Source: a virus
DNA length: 32,226 nt
Strand: one strand, 5' to 3'
IMG/VR virus record: IMGVR_UViG_3300020221_000072
Coordinates: 1-32,226 of that record
The position numbers and the translations under genes were made by a program. Positions 1 through 4,756 of the stretch are shown here, in pieces (the first letter of the stretch is position 1; every line of letters begins with the position of its first letter). The notes under the pieces are model-generated. The model had not been told where the DNA came from. It saw only the letters and a list, made by a program, of their open reading frames with translations, and ran no database searches.

Positions 1-275
1 GGGGGGTGAAAAAAAAAAATTTCAAAAAAAGTTGTGTGCGCGCATTCGAGAATTTTCTTTTGTGGGTACTTTTTACGACACCACTATACACCACTATACA
101 CCACCCTAAAACACCCATCTGTATACTCTAAGTCCTTGATCCTTGATCCTTTTTCCTCTTTCTATACACCACTAGGGTGTTTTTTGTTCAAAAAAAAAAA
201 AAAAAAATTTCACACTAGAAACACCCTAAAAGAGAGCTTCGCAAACTTCGAGGTGTATAGTGCCGTATAGTCCCC
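1..275. repeat. Gene-free left end with homopolymer runs and short direct/inverted repeats
   Basis: I find no convincing gene here; the open frames are low-complexity. The stretch holds A-runs near 10-19 and 190-207. A tandem 10-mer CCACTATACA is repeated exactly at 81-90 and 91-100, a partial copy CTATACACC lies at 162-170, and an inverted copy GGTGTATAGTG lies at 252-262. ACACCCTAAAA-type strings recur. The arrangement could be a terminal repeat, an iteron-like origin, a regulatory leader, or just the low-complexity end of the assembled sequence; the sequence alone does not decide. Confidence 0.6.
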
Positions 276-340
276 AAAAAAGAGCAAAAAGCCCCCCAAA
301 ACACCCACTTTTGGTGTACTAGTGTATTAATTTTTTGCTC
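276..340 (-). terminator. Candidate Rho-independent terminator of the early operon
   Basis: Read on the minus strand, GAGCAAAAA (340-332) pairs with TTTTTGCTC (290-282), a 9-bp stem that is rich in A-T. It encloses a smaller stem, CCAAAA with TTTTGG (314-309 with 301-296). A run of six T follows at 281-276. It lies downstream of the tRNA and of all the early genes, where an operon end is expected. The stem is weak, so termination may be partial. Confidence 0.5.
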
Positions 341-381
341 AAGCCCCCGGCGTGTCTCTGACGGACCATTTTTGGCTTTTT

Positions 382-455
382 TGGAAGCGGGGAGGGGAAT
401 CGAACCCCTGGCTCCGGGATATGAACCCGGTGTTTTGCCCCTAAACTACCCCGCG
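382..455 (-). tRNA. tRNA with CAU anticodon, initiator-like (tRNA-fMet candidate)
   Basis: On the minus strand the sequence folds as a full cloverleaf: acceptor 455-449/392-386, D arm GTTT/AAAC, anticodon stem CCGGG/CCCGG with loop TTCATAT (anticodon CAT), a four-base variable loop, T arm AGGGG/CCCCT with loop TTCGATT, and an encoded CCA at 384-382. The first acceptor pair is a mismatch (C1 against U72), and three consecutive G-C pairs sit next to the anticodon loop. Both are hallmarks of bacterial initiator tRNA. The acceptor strand begins CGCGGGG, as I recall for the E. coli initiator. Position 11-24 reads as U-A, which is elongator-like. An elongator Met or a CAU-Ile2 tRNA therefore cannot be excluded. 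It lies at the end of the early operon and may be co-transcribed with it. Confidence 0.9.
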
Positions 456-460
456 CTGGT

Positions 461-484
461 GTCTGCTGTCCTGTCTGCTGTCCT
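461..484. repeat. Two-copy 12-bp tandem repeat
   Basis: The 12-mer GTCTGCTGTCCT occurs twice in tandem (461-472 and 473-484), between the tRNA gene and the last early protein gene. It is probably a small slippage duplication in noncoding DNA. No function is evident. Confidence 0.7.
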
Positions 485-502
485 GCTCACTGCCCTACGT
501 CA

Positions 503-679
503 CTACTGTACCACCACCCCTTCCCTTTCCATCCCCGCTGACCCCTGTTCCAGGGCCCGTATGACGCTCTCCTTGGTCGTGAGGCCCATGACCTCAATTT
601 CCTCCAAATCCCCCCTGACGGTCATTAAAGGCCCAAAGAACAGGTAGTCCACTCCTGCCGTTCTGATCCTGACCACCAT
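503..679 (-). CDS. Small hypothetical phage protein (58 aa)
   Basis: Not recognised. The chosen start gives MVVRIRTAGVDYLFFGP at the N-terminus, predicted to be mostly beta-strand, followed by an acidic patch (GDLEEIEV) and a helical tail. The open frame extends further upstream, but there it only shadows the zinc-ribbon gene in another frame, so I start at the ATG at 679; no strong ribosome binding site decides this. It is the last protein gene of the early operon, before the tRNA. Function unknown. Confidence 0.5.
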   Translation of the reverse strand: MVVRIRTAGVDYLFFGPLMTVRGDLEEIEVMGLTTKESVIRALEQGSAGMEREGVVVQ

Positions 680-704
680 GACGGGGAAGTTTTGTCCTTT
701 GGCG

Positions 705-908
705 TCATCCTTGGTCGTCTTCGGCAGTGGGGGTGGAAAGGGCTTTTTGGAAGTCTTCAAGGGTCATCTCCAGGGTGCGGAAGGTGTGGTTGCAGGGCTG
801 GCATTTACGGACGCGTAGGTTCCATGTTGGGTAGTCCTTGTACTTTCTGGTCTCCAAAACTTCTGTCTTGGTATCACATTGTGGGCAGTGCATGGTGTAT
901 TGGGTCAC
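705..908 (-). CDS. Zinc-ribbon protein resembling the N-terminal domain of NrdR
   Basis: A 67-residue protein with two CxxC knuckles, C8-x2-C11 and C36-x2-C39. Between them are a TR motif (ETRKY) and a W-x2-R-x-R-x-C run, and FRTLE follows the second knuckle. This is the pattern of the zinc-ribbon half of NrdR, the repressor of ribonucleotide reductase genes. The ATP-cone half of NrdR is missing, so nucleotide sensing is not expected. It could bind DNA or a host protein. It overlaps the preceding gene by ATGA (908-905), which indicates coupled translation. The family resemblance is seen in the motif spacing; the function is inferred. Confidence 0.75.
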   Translation of the reverse strand: MTQYTMHCPQCDTKTEVLETRKYKDYPTWNLRVRKCQPCNHTFRTLEMTLEDFQKALSTPTAEDDQG

Positions 909-1171
909 ATGATGTAGCGTCGTTTGGGGGGTTTTTTGACTTCCTGGAGGGTTTCGTAGATCACGGCAAACTGCACTTGGGCGATGAAGAACTTCCTGTT
1001 GGGCACGGTGGGTTTTTTAAATTCTGGGTCTAGGAGTGTCGCGGCCCGTGCTTCGTGGATGGTGCGGAAGAATTTTGGGGATTGGTTGCGGTATTTAATT
1101 CTTCCGCGCTCGGTGCAGAAGGTCCAGCACACGTAGGTATCTCCGTTTATGCGGTCATTTTCTTTTGCCAT
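905..1171 (-). CDS. Hypothetical early phage protein (88 aa)
   Basis: Not recognised. I start at MAKENDRINGD (ATG at 1171), which overlaps the preceding gene by 17 bases; the longer upstream frame only shadows that gene. The C-terminus is basic (KKPPKRRYIM). A region around VCWTFCTERGRIKYR looks like beta-strand. The basic tail could bind nucleic acid, but that is a guess. It sits in the chain of coupled small early genes. Confidence 0.65.
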   Translation of the reverse strand: MAKENDRINGDTYVCWTFCTERGRIKYRNQSPKFFRTIHEARAATLLDPEFKKPTVPNRKFFIAQVQFAVIYETLQEVKKPPKRRYIM

Positions 1172-1409
1172 CTGCCCAGACGGTGATTCTTGCTGCAGCG
1201 CGGACGCAGTCTTTGGTAAGTCGTTCGATTTCGTCAATTTGATCTCCTGTTAGGTTGGCGTTAGCGCAGAGCTCTTGGAGGCGGCGGGCGTGTCGGGCGA
1301 GGATGACGCTGTGGATGCCTGGGTCGATCTCGTGGTTTGGGTCGATGGTGAGCATAGCTCTTCTTTCCTTGATGTCATCGCGTTCCATGCGTTTGAGGAA
1401 GGATTTCAT
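1155..1409 (-). CDS. Hypothetical helical early protein (84 aa)
   Basis: Not recognised. Strongly charged and predicted mostly helical (HARRLQELCANANLTGDQ, then DEIERLTKDCVRAAAR). It starts by ATGA overlap with the upstream membrane-protein gene and overlaps the next gene at its 3' end. No catalytic motif is visible. As part of the compact early operon it may be a host-takeover or accessory protein; this rests on position only. Confidence 0.7.
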   Translation of the reverse strand: MKSFLKRMERDDIKERRAMLTIDPNHEIDPGIHSVILARHARRLQELCANANLTGDQIDEIERLTKDCVRAAARITVWADGKRK

Positions 1410-1714
1410 TTCATCTCCGAGGGTTGTTTATCTGCCCACAAGTTCACGCAGACTTGCTCAAGGTCCAAGCTCGGTGGATTGGTACGGAGCGCATCTTTTA
1501 GTCCTTGGTTGTACGCTTCAATGACACTCTTGGGCAATATTTCCATGGGTAGCTCGTTGGATTTCATTTTGCTGATGCCAATGGCAATTAACGAGGTCAG
1601 CACTACCCCAACCAAGACACCCAGGCCCCACTGTTTGTTGCTTTCGTTCATTACACTCTCCTTTCTAAATGGGCAGTCGCGCCCTTGTTCACAATCTCCT
1701 TGGCAGCAGATCAT
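1406..1714 (-). CDS. Small membrane protein with N-terminal cysteine motif (102 aa)
   Basis: The N-terminus carries a compact cysteine motif (ICCQGDCEQGRDCP, residues 2-15), a pattern I associate with very short phage peptides. One transmembrane helix follows (about residues 30-48, LGVLVGVVLTSLIAIG) and then a soluble tail of about 50 residues. The ATG at 1714 overlaps the upstream stop as ATGA. A second start at 1651 (MNESNKQ) has a stronger binding site, AGAAAGGAG, and would give an 81-residue form without the cysteines. Both forms may be made. Probably inserted in the inner membrane; function unknown. Confidence 0.7.
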   Translation of the reverse strand: MICCQGDCEQGRDCPFRKESVMNESNKQWGLGVLVGVVLTSLIAIGISKMKSNELPMEILPKSVIEAYNQGLKDALRTNPPSLDLEQVCVNLWADKQPSEMK

Positions 1715-1875
1715 TTTTTTTTCGCCTCAAACAAAGCCTCATGCTCTTTCTCGTACTTAACGTACTCAAGACCAAACAAAGCGTTCAGTCCTGGGAGCAG
1801 CAACTCAAGCAATCTTGTACGCATGATGCGGCGGCGGGATCTGTACTTATGTCTTGCCGCAAATAAGACACTCAT
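1711..1875 (-). CDS. Very small basic protein (54 aa)
   Basis: A 54-codon frame that begins MSVLFAARHKYRSRRRIM and ends in FEAKKK. It overlaps the upstream HTH gene and the downstream membrane-protein gene, each by ATGA. This exact double coupling, in a cassette where neighbours are joined the same way, is the main support. The N-terminal half is very basic and could bind nucleic acid. No family recognised. Confidence 0.7.
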   Translation of the reverse strand: MSVLFAARHKYRSRRRIMRTRLLELLLPGLNALFGLEYVKYEKEHEALFEAKKK

Positions 1876-2150
1876 GTGTTCTTCTCCTCAGCGATTGCTT
1901 TGATTGCTTTCAGATGGGGTAATAGTAGGCGGACCTTTTGTGACCATGTGCCGAACAGGGCAACATGTTCGTCTTTGCCTTGTTTGTTCCATGGGTGCAG
2001 TCCGGGATGCTGAAAACGCTTTTGTTTGTGGACGATCTGTCTTGCTCTTTCTCTGCTTACCCCGTGTTCTTCGGCGATCTTTGTAAAGGAATCGCCCAGC
2101 ATGTATTGGGTAAACATTCGTTCGTTTCGTTCAAAAAGGCCGTGACTCAT
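1872..2150 (-). CDS. Helix-turn-helix protein resembling sigma factor region 4
   Basis: A 92-residue protein with a clear helix-turn-helix at about residues 17-42. SFTKIAEEHGVSRERARQIV has the layout of sigma-70 region 4, including the ERARQI recognition-helix signature. There is no sigma region 2. It could be a transcription regulator, an anti-host RNA polymerase factor or a DNA-binding adaptor. It is linked by ATGA overlaps on both sides. Homology is judged from the motif; the target is unknown. Confidence 0.75.
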   Translation of the reverse strand: MSHGLFERNERMFTQYMLGDSFTKIAEEHGVSRERARQIVHKQKRFQHPGLHPWNKQGKDEHVALFGTWSQKVRLLLPHLKAIKAIAEEKNT

Positions 2151-2320
2151 GTGTTTCTCTGGCTCATTTTTGACTTGGCGTAGTCTTCAACAGAAATGCC
2201 CAATCGCTCAATCAGCTTCAATTCTTCAGGGAATATCCGCACGACAGGCGTATTGTTTTTCCAACCAAAGTGTATGTCGTTGGGGGTTTGGTTCTGCCTA
2301 ACCTTTTTCTTGATCTTCAT
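2147..2320 (-). CDS. Small hypothetical protein (57 aa)
   Basis: Not recognised. I start at MKIKKKVRQNQ (ATG at 2320), which overlaps the previous stop as ATGA and has GGGAG upstream; an upstream ATG in frame only shadows the neighbour. The N-terminus is basic, followed by a strand-like FGWKNNTPVVRIFPEE and a helical tail. Possibly a nucleic-acid binding accessory factor, but that is inferred only from charge and position. Confidence 0.65.
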   Translation of the reverse strand: MKIKKKVRQNQTPNDIHFGWKNNTPVVRIFPEELKLIERLGISVEDYAKSKMSQRNT

Positions 2321-2547
2321 GCGTTTTTCTCCCGCAGCTTGATTTCGATGGCCCGTTCGTAATTCCATCCACGAAAGAGGTTGTCTTTTGCCCAGGCCGT
2401 GTGGATCTTTTCAATCTCCTCATCGGTCAGGTTCACCCAGGCTCTCTGCTGGCACTCCGTGGCGTAGTGCCTCATTTGATCCTCTGTAAACAGATCCTCT
2501 CCGGCAATTCGGTACTGAGCGGATGGCATCTTTAAGATATGGATCAT
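2317..2547 (-). CDS. Hypothetical early protein (76 aa)
   Basis: Not recognised. A mostly helical, charged protein with several tryptophans (RAWVNLTDEEIEKIHTAW). The stretch LTDEEIEKIH is reminiscent of short helical regions seen in many phage hypothetical proteins, without a known role. It is coupled to the preceding gene by ATGA (2547-2544) and to the next by ATGA. Confidence 0.7.
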   Translation of the reverse strand: MIHILKMPSAQYRIAGEDLFTEDQMRHYATECQQRAWVNLTDEEIEKIHTAWAKDNLFRGWNYERAIEIKLREKNA

Positions 2548-3113
2548 GTGTTCTTCTCCTTCAGCTTAGCTTCTAGCGCAGCAATCATGTCTACAACGTA
2601 AGGACGGTTTGCCAGTGAGATTTCTCTGGCCTCCTCTTTAGTTAACCCAACCCATTCTTTTTTCGGGGGTCTTGGAAGATGAACCTCTGTGCATGTAACG
2701 ACACCATCCCCCACGCCTTCTATTTTCATGTTGATTTCCTTGGGATCAATGGGTGTGCCGTCGTCATAGAACCCTTTGCCAGTGCTTAATAAACGGCCTA
2801 CATCTTCACTGAAAGATCTTTTTTTCGGTGGTGCTATGTAAACCCCTTTCCGTATCCGAACTCCACACACCTCAGCCGCTAACTGCCCAACTTGTTGCTG
2901 TGTTTTGTTCAAGTCAGTTCTGGTTTTGTAGTCCTCTGAAATCCCATCACAAATCTCAGCACACGCCTCACGCTCATCAGCCCGTACCAACTCCGCGAAC
3001 TTCTCAACATCAAGCCCATCGGCAAGGTTCACTGATTCGTTGTACATCTTTATATGCTTCATCTTTGTTTCCATGTAGGCCTTGATCCTTGATTCGTCGT
3101 CCTTGTCTCTCAT
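2544..3113 (-). CDS. Hypothetical early protein (189 aa)
   Basis: The start MRDKDDESRIKAYM at 3113 overlaps the stop of the DUF3310 gene as ATGA, so I prefer it to the longer open frame. An N-terminal helical part contains ADEREACAEICDGI (about residues 45-60), a string common in phage hypothetical proteins, and the C-terminal LTKEEAREI is also helical. The central region (SFSEDVGRLLSTGKGFYDD) is not recognised. It looks like a fusion or mosaic of short motifs seen in several phage early proteins. No catalytic function can be assigned. Confidence 0.75.
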   Translation of the reverse strand: MRDKDDESRIKAYMETKMKHIKMYNESVNLADGLDVEKFAELVRADEREACAEICDGISEDYKTRTDLNKTQQQVGQLAAEVCGVRIRKGVYIAPPKKRSFSEDVGRLLSTGKGFYDDGTPIDPKEINMKIEGVGDGVVTCTEVHLPRPPKKEWVGLTKEEAREISLANRPYVVDMIAALEAKLKEKNT

Positions 3114-3370
3114 TCTTCGCCACCTGTTTCGAGGAAGTCGATCAAGCGATTGATGTACCACCGTGCCTTTTTGTAGTCTTCGATGGCGTCTTCTTTAAAG
3201 GGGCCACGGGAGAGGTATTTCAGTGTGGTCAGGCGCAGGTGTCCGGCGAACTCCTCGGGGGAGCTCTTGGCCTGCATGAAGTCGATGGTCTCGATCCCGC
3301 CCACGGTGTAGTGTGGGGGGTGGTCGATGGTGCTGGGTTGGGGTTTTGGGTTGCGGACGATTTTTTTCAT
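3110..3370 (-). CDS. DUF3310 family protein (SaV-like)
   Basis: An 86-residue protein with the DUF3310 hallmarks: HPPHYTVGGIETIDFMQA near the N-terminus (about residues 17-34), then a helical stretch with LRLTTLKYLSRG and a K-K-A-R-W-Y-I motif (DYKKARWYINRLIDF). The family is widespread in phages and is often loosely annotated as a nucleotide kinase, with no experimental support that I know of. The start overlaps the previous stop as TGATG, so translation is probably coupled. Confidence 0.9.
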   Translation of the reverse strand: MKKIVRNPKPQPSTIDHPPHYTVGGIETIDFMQAKSSPEEFAGHLRLTTLKYLSRGPFKEDAIEDYKKARWYINRLIDFLETGGEE

Positions 3371-3723
3371 CAGAAGAGCTCCTTGTGGGTGGGGGAAGTG
3401 GTGGCGGTCACAACAGTGCCGTCGGGAGTGACGCGTAATTCTGGTCCTTCTGGCTCATCCGGGACTTCTTCCGGAAATAGGCGGTCAAAGTGGACAATTC
3501 CGCCTCCGTCTTGAACGGCCAGTTCATTCTCTCCCAGGACAGGCCACTCGGGTGGTTCTGTGCACTGGTCGATGGCCTCGGATAGCAAATCGGAAACAGC
3601 CCACAGTGCGTATTCGGTGTCTTCTCTTGAGTCATTACCCGCCCCTATGTTCTCCATGACAACGCGGACGATGCCGCGCGCTTTGCAAAGCCGTGTTTCA
3701 AGGTCCATCATCAGTGTGCTCAT
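3370..3723 (-). CDS. Hypothetical acidic early protein (117 aa)
   Basis: Not recognised. An N-terminal helical part (to about residue 55) is followed by an acidic, proline-rich C-terminal half (EEVPDEPEGPELRVTPDGT). The fold could be a short helical bundle with a disordered acidic tail, a common arrangement in small phage proteins that bind host factors; this is inference. It is coupled to its neighbours by ATGA upstream and TGATG downstream. Confidence 0.7.
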   Translation of the reverse strand: MSTLMMDLETRLCKARGIVRVVMENIGAGNDSREDTEYALWAVSDLLSEAIDQCTEPPEWPVLGENELAVQDGGGIVHFDRLFPEEVPDEPEGPELRVTPDGTVVTATTSPTHKELF

Positions 3724-3965
3724 TTGATATGCCTCCTTAAGAAGTTATAGACGCGGTCCTTGAGCCGTGGGCTGTCGGCCTTGGTCTGGATGACCTCGCG
3801 CAGATAGTCGTTACCGTCAAAGGCGCGGCCGGTGCGTTCTAAAAGGACGCGGCGCACTTCGGCTGCCTCTTGTAGGGCCTTGTCGCGCTCTTGACGGTAG
3901 CGGTCGGCCACCTCTTGCCAGTACAGGGCGTTGGCGCGCAGGGTGGCCTCTTTAAGTGGCATCAT
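3720..3965 (-). CDS. Hypothetical helical protein (81 aa)
   Basis: Not recognised. Strongly helical and charged, with a coiled-coil-like stretch (VADRYRQERDKALQEAAEVR, about residues 19-38) and a basic C-terminus (RVYNFLRRHIK). Two adjacent ATG codons (3965 and 3962) could each serve as the start. It overlaps the upstream gene by 14 bases and the downstream one by ATGA. Confidence 0.7.
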   Translation of the reverse strand: MMPLKEATLRANALYWQEVADRYRQERDKALQEAAEVRRVLLERTGRAFDGNDYLREVIQTKADSPRLKDRVYNFLRRHIK

Positions 3966-4191
3966 GTGTGGGCTCCTTTTTCATGGAAGAAAAGAGCTCT
4001 TTGTTGGACTTGGCCCAGGCCTCGCCCATGCTCTCGACGCCGACGATGTGGCCATCGCGAAAGGCGGTGAGGACCATGCGGATGATGTTGCGCTTCTCCG
4101 TGCTGTCCAGTTTGTAGATGTCTATGGCCTCTTCGAGCTCTGTTTCTACGGACTGCATCGTGGGCCATGCGGGTAGGTTAGGTGTGGTCAT
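3952..4191 (-). CDS. Hypothetical early protein (79 aa)
   Basis: Not recognised. Predicted to be all helical (VETELEEAIDIYKLDSTEKR, then IIRMVLTAFRDGHIVGVESM). A good binding site (GAAAGGAATCAATC before the ATG) supports the start at 4191, which also overlaps the upstream stop as ATGA. No known motif. Confidence 0.7.
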   Translation of the reverse strand: MTTPNLPAWPTMQSVETELEEAIDIYKLDSTEKRNIIRMVLTAFRDGHIVGVESMGEAWAKSNKELFSSMKKEPTHDAT

Positions 4192-4400
4192 GATTGATTC
4201 CTTTCTGAAAGTATTTCGTCTTCTAGGTTAATGATCTGTGATTCGTCCATGAATCGCAGAAGGTTTGCACTGTTTTTGCCGGACCCCCCGATAGGCTGGA
4301 CCTTGATGATGTCCACCTGTTCGGGAAAGCCGTTCTCGGCGGGCTCAATGGCGTACTGAACTATTACATCAAGCGTCAGCTGTGTGTGGATCGTGGGCAT
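4188..4400 (-). CDS. Hypothetical early protein (70 aa)
   Basis: Not recognised. I start at MPTIHTQLTLDV (ATG at 4400), preceded by AGAAAGGA at good spacing; a further upstream ATG in frame lacks such a site. The start lies inside the 3' end of the RHH repressor gene (32-base overlap). The sequence alternates strands (LDVIVQYAI, QVDIIKVQPIG) and ends in an acidic helix. It could be a small partner of the repressor, judged only by adjacency. Confidence 0.65.
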   Translation of the reverse strand: MPTIHTQLTLDVIVQYAIEPAENGFPEQVDIIKVQPIGGSGKNSANLLRFMDESQIINLEDEILSERNQS

Positions 4401-4587
4401 TGACATCCTTTCTGCTGTATGTGTGAAGTGTATCATACTCCTGTTGAATCAGCCGTGCAAGTACTTGTGTCACTGGGGCCTTGGTCTGTGCTGCGATTTC
4501 TTTCAGACGGGCCATGTTGTCAAAACGGATAACTGTGGAAAACCAAGCTTTATTGCGCTTGCTTGGTGCGACGTGTTTCCTGGTCAT
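4369..4587 (-). CDS. Ribbon-helix-helix (Arc/CopG-like) repressor
   Basis: A 72-residue protein with a basic N-terminus, one beta-strand (AWFSTVIRF, residues 14-22) and two helices (DNMARLKEIAAQTKAPV, then TQVLARLIQQEYDTL). This is the RHH fold of Arc and CopG repressors, which bind DNA as dimers through the paired strands. The start has a strong site (AGAAAGGAG). It is the first gene of the early operon, and a perfect palindrome lies about 40 bases upstream, so autoregulation is likely. The fold assignment is from the pattern; the operator link is inferred. Confidence 0.8.
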   Translation of the reverse strand: MTRKHVAPSKRNKAWFSTVIRFDNMARLKEIAAQTKAPVTQVLARLIQQEYDTLHTYSRKDVNAHDPHTADA

Positions 4588-4626
4588 TCTCTCTCCTTTC
4601 TGTGTATCACAACCTTAACACATTTT

Positions 4627-4638
4627 ACTACCGGTAGT
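4627..4638. promoter_or_regulatory. Palindromic candidate operator ACTACCGGTAGT
   Basis: A perfect 12-bp palindrome upstream of the RHH repressor gene, between that gene and the terminator of the replication operon. Its 10-bp core CTACCGGTAG recurs exactly at 13515-13524 and 18698-18707. A TTGCAC string that could be a minus-strand -35 element (4642-4637) overlaps its edge. I could not settle the -10 element. Confidence 0.5.
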
Positions 4639-4653
4639 GCAAGCGGGGCGATG

Positions 4654-4696
4654 AAAAAAAGGCGGCCTGCTCCAAAGAGGGGGGTGAGCAGGCCGC
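4654..4696 (-). terminator. Strong Rho-independent terminator after DNA polymerase
   Basis: On the minus strand a perfect 11-bp GC-rich stem, GCGGCCTGCTC with GAGCAGGCCGC (4696-4686 with 4672-4662) and a 13-base loop, is followed by C and seven T (4660-4654). It lies 60 bases past the polymerase stop and ends the replication operon. Confidence 0.9.
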
Positions 4697-4724
4697 AAGG
4701 GGCCCCTGTAGACCCCGAAGGAGA

Positions 4725-4748
4725 CTCCACACTGTCAACGATGTGGAG
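4725..4748. other. Short hairpin between polymerase stop and terminator
   Basis: CTCCACA (4725-4731) and TGTGGAG (4742-4748) form a 7-bp stem with a 10-base loop. There is no T-run, so it is not a terminator by itself. It may protect the mRNA 3' end or assist the downstream terminator. Confidence 0.4.
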
Positions 4749-4756
4749 CAAGGTCA

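Noticed and set aside
81-262. A CRISPR array from the repeats at the left end
   Set aside because: Units are 10-11 bases, adjacent or irregular, in both orientations, without spacers of regular length.
382-455. The tRNA as an amber suppressor that could explain the helicase stop
   Set aside because: Its anticodon is CAU, not CUA, so it cannot read UAG.
4369-4587. RHH protein as a toxin-antitoxin antitoxin
   Set aside because: The neighbouring product has no recognisable toxin motif, so an autoregulated phage repressor is simpler.
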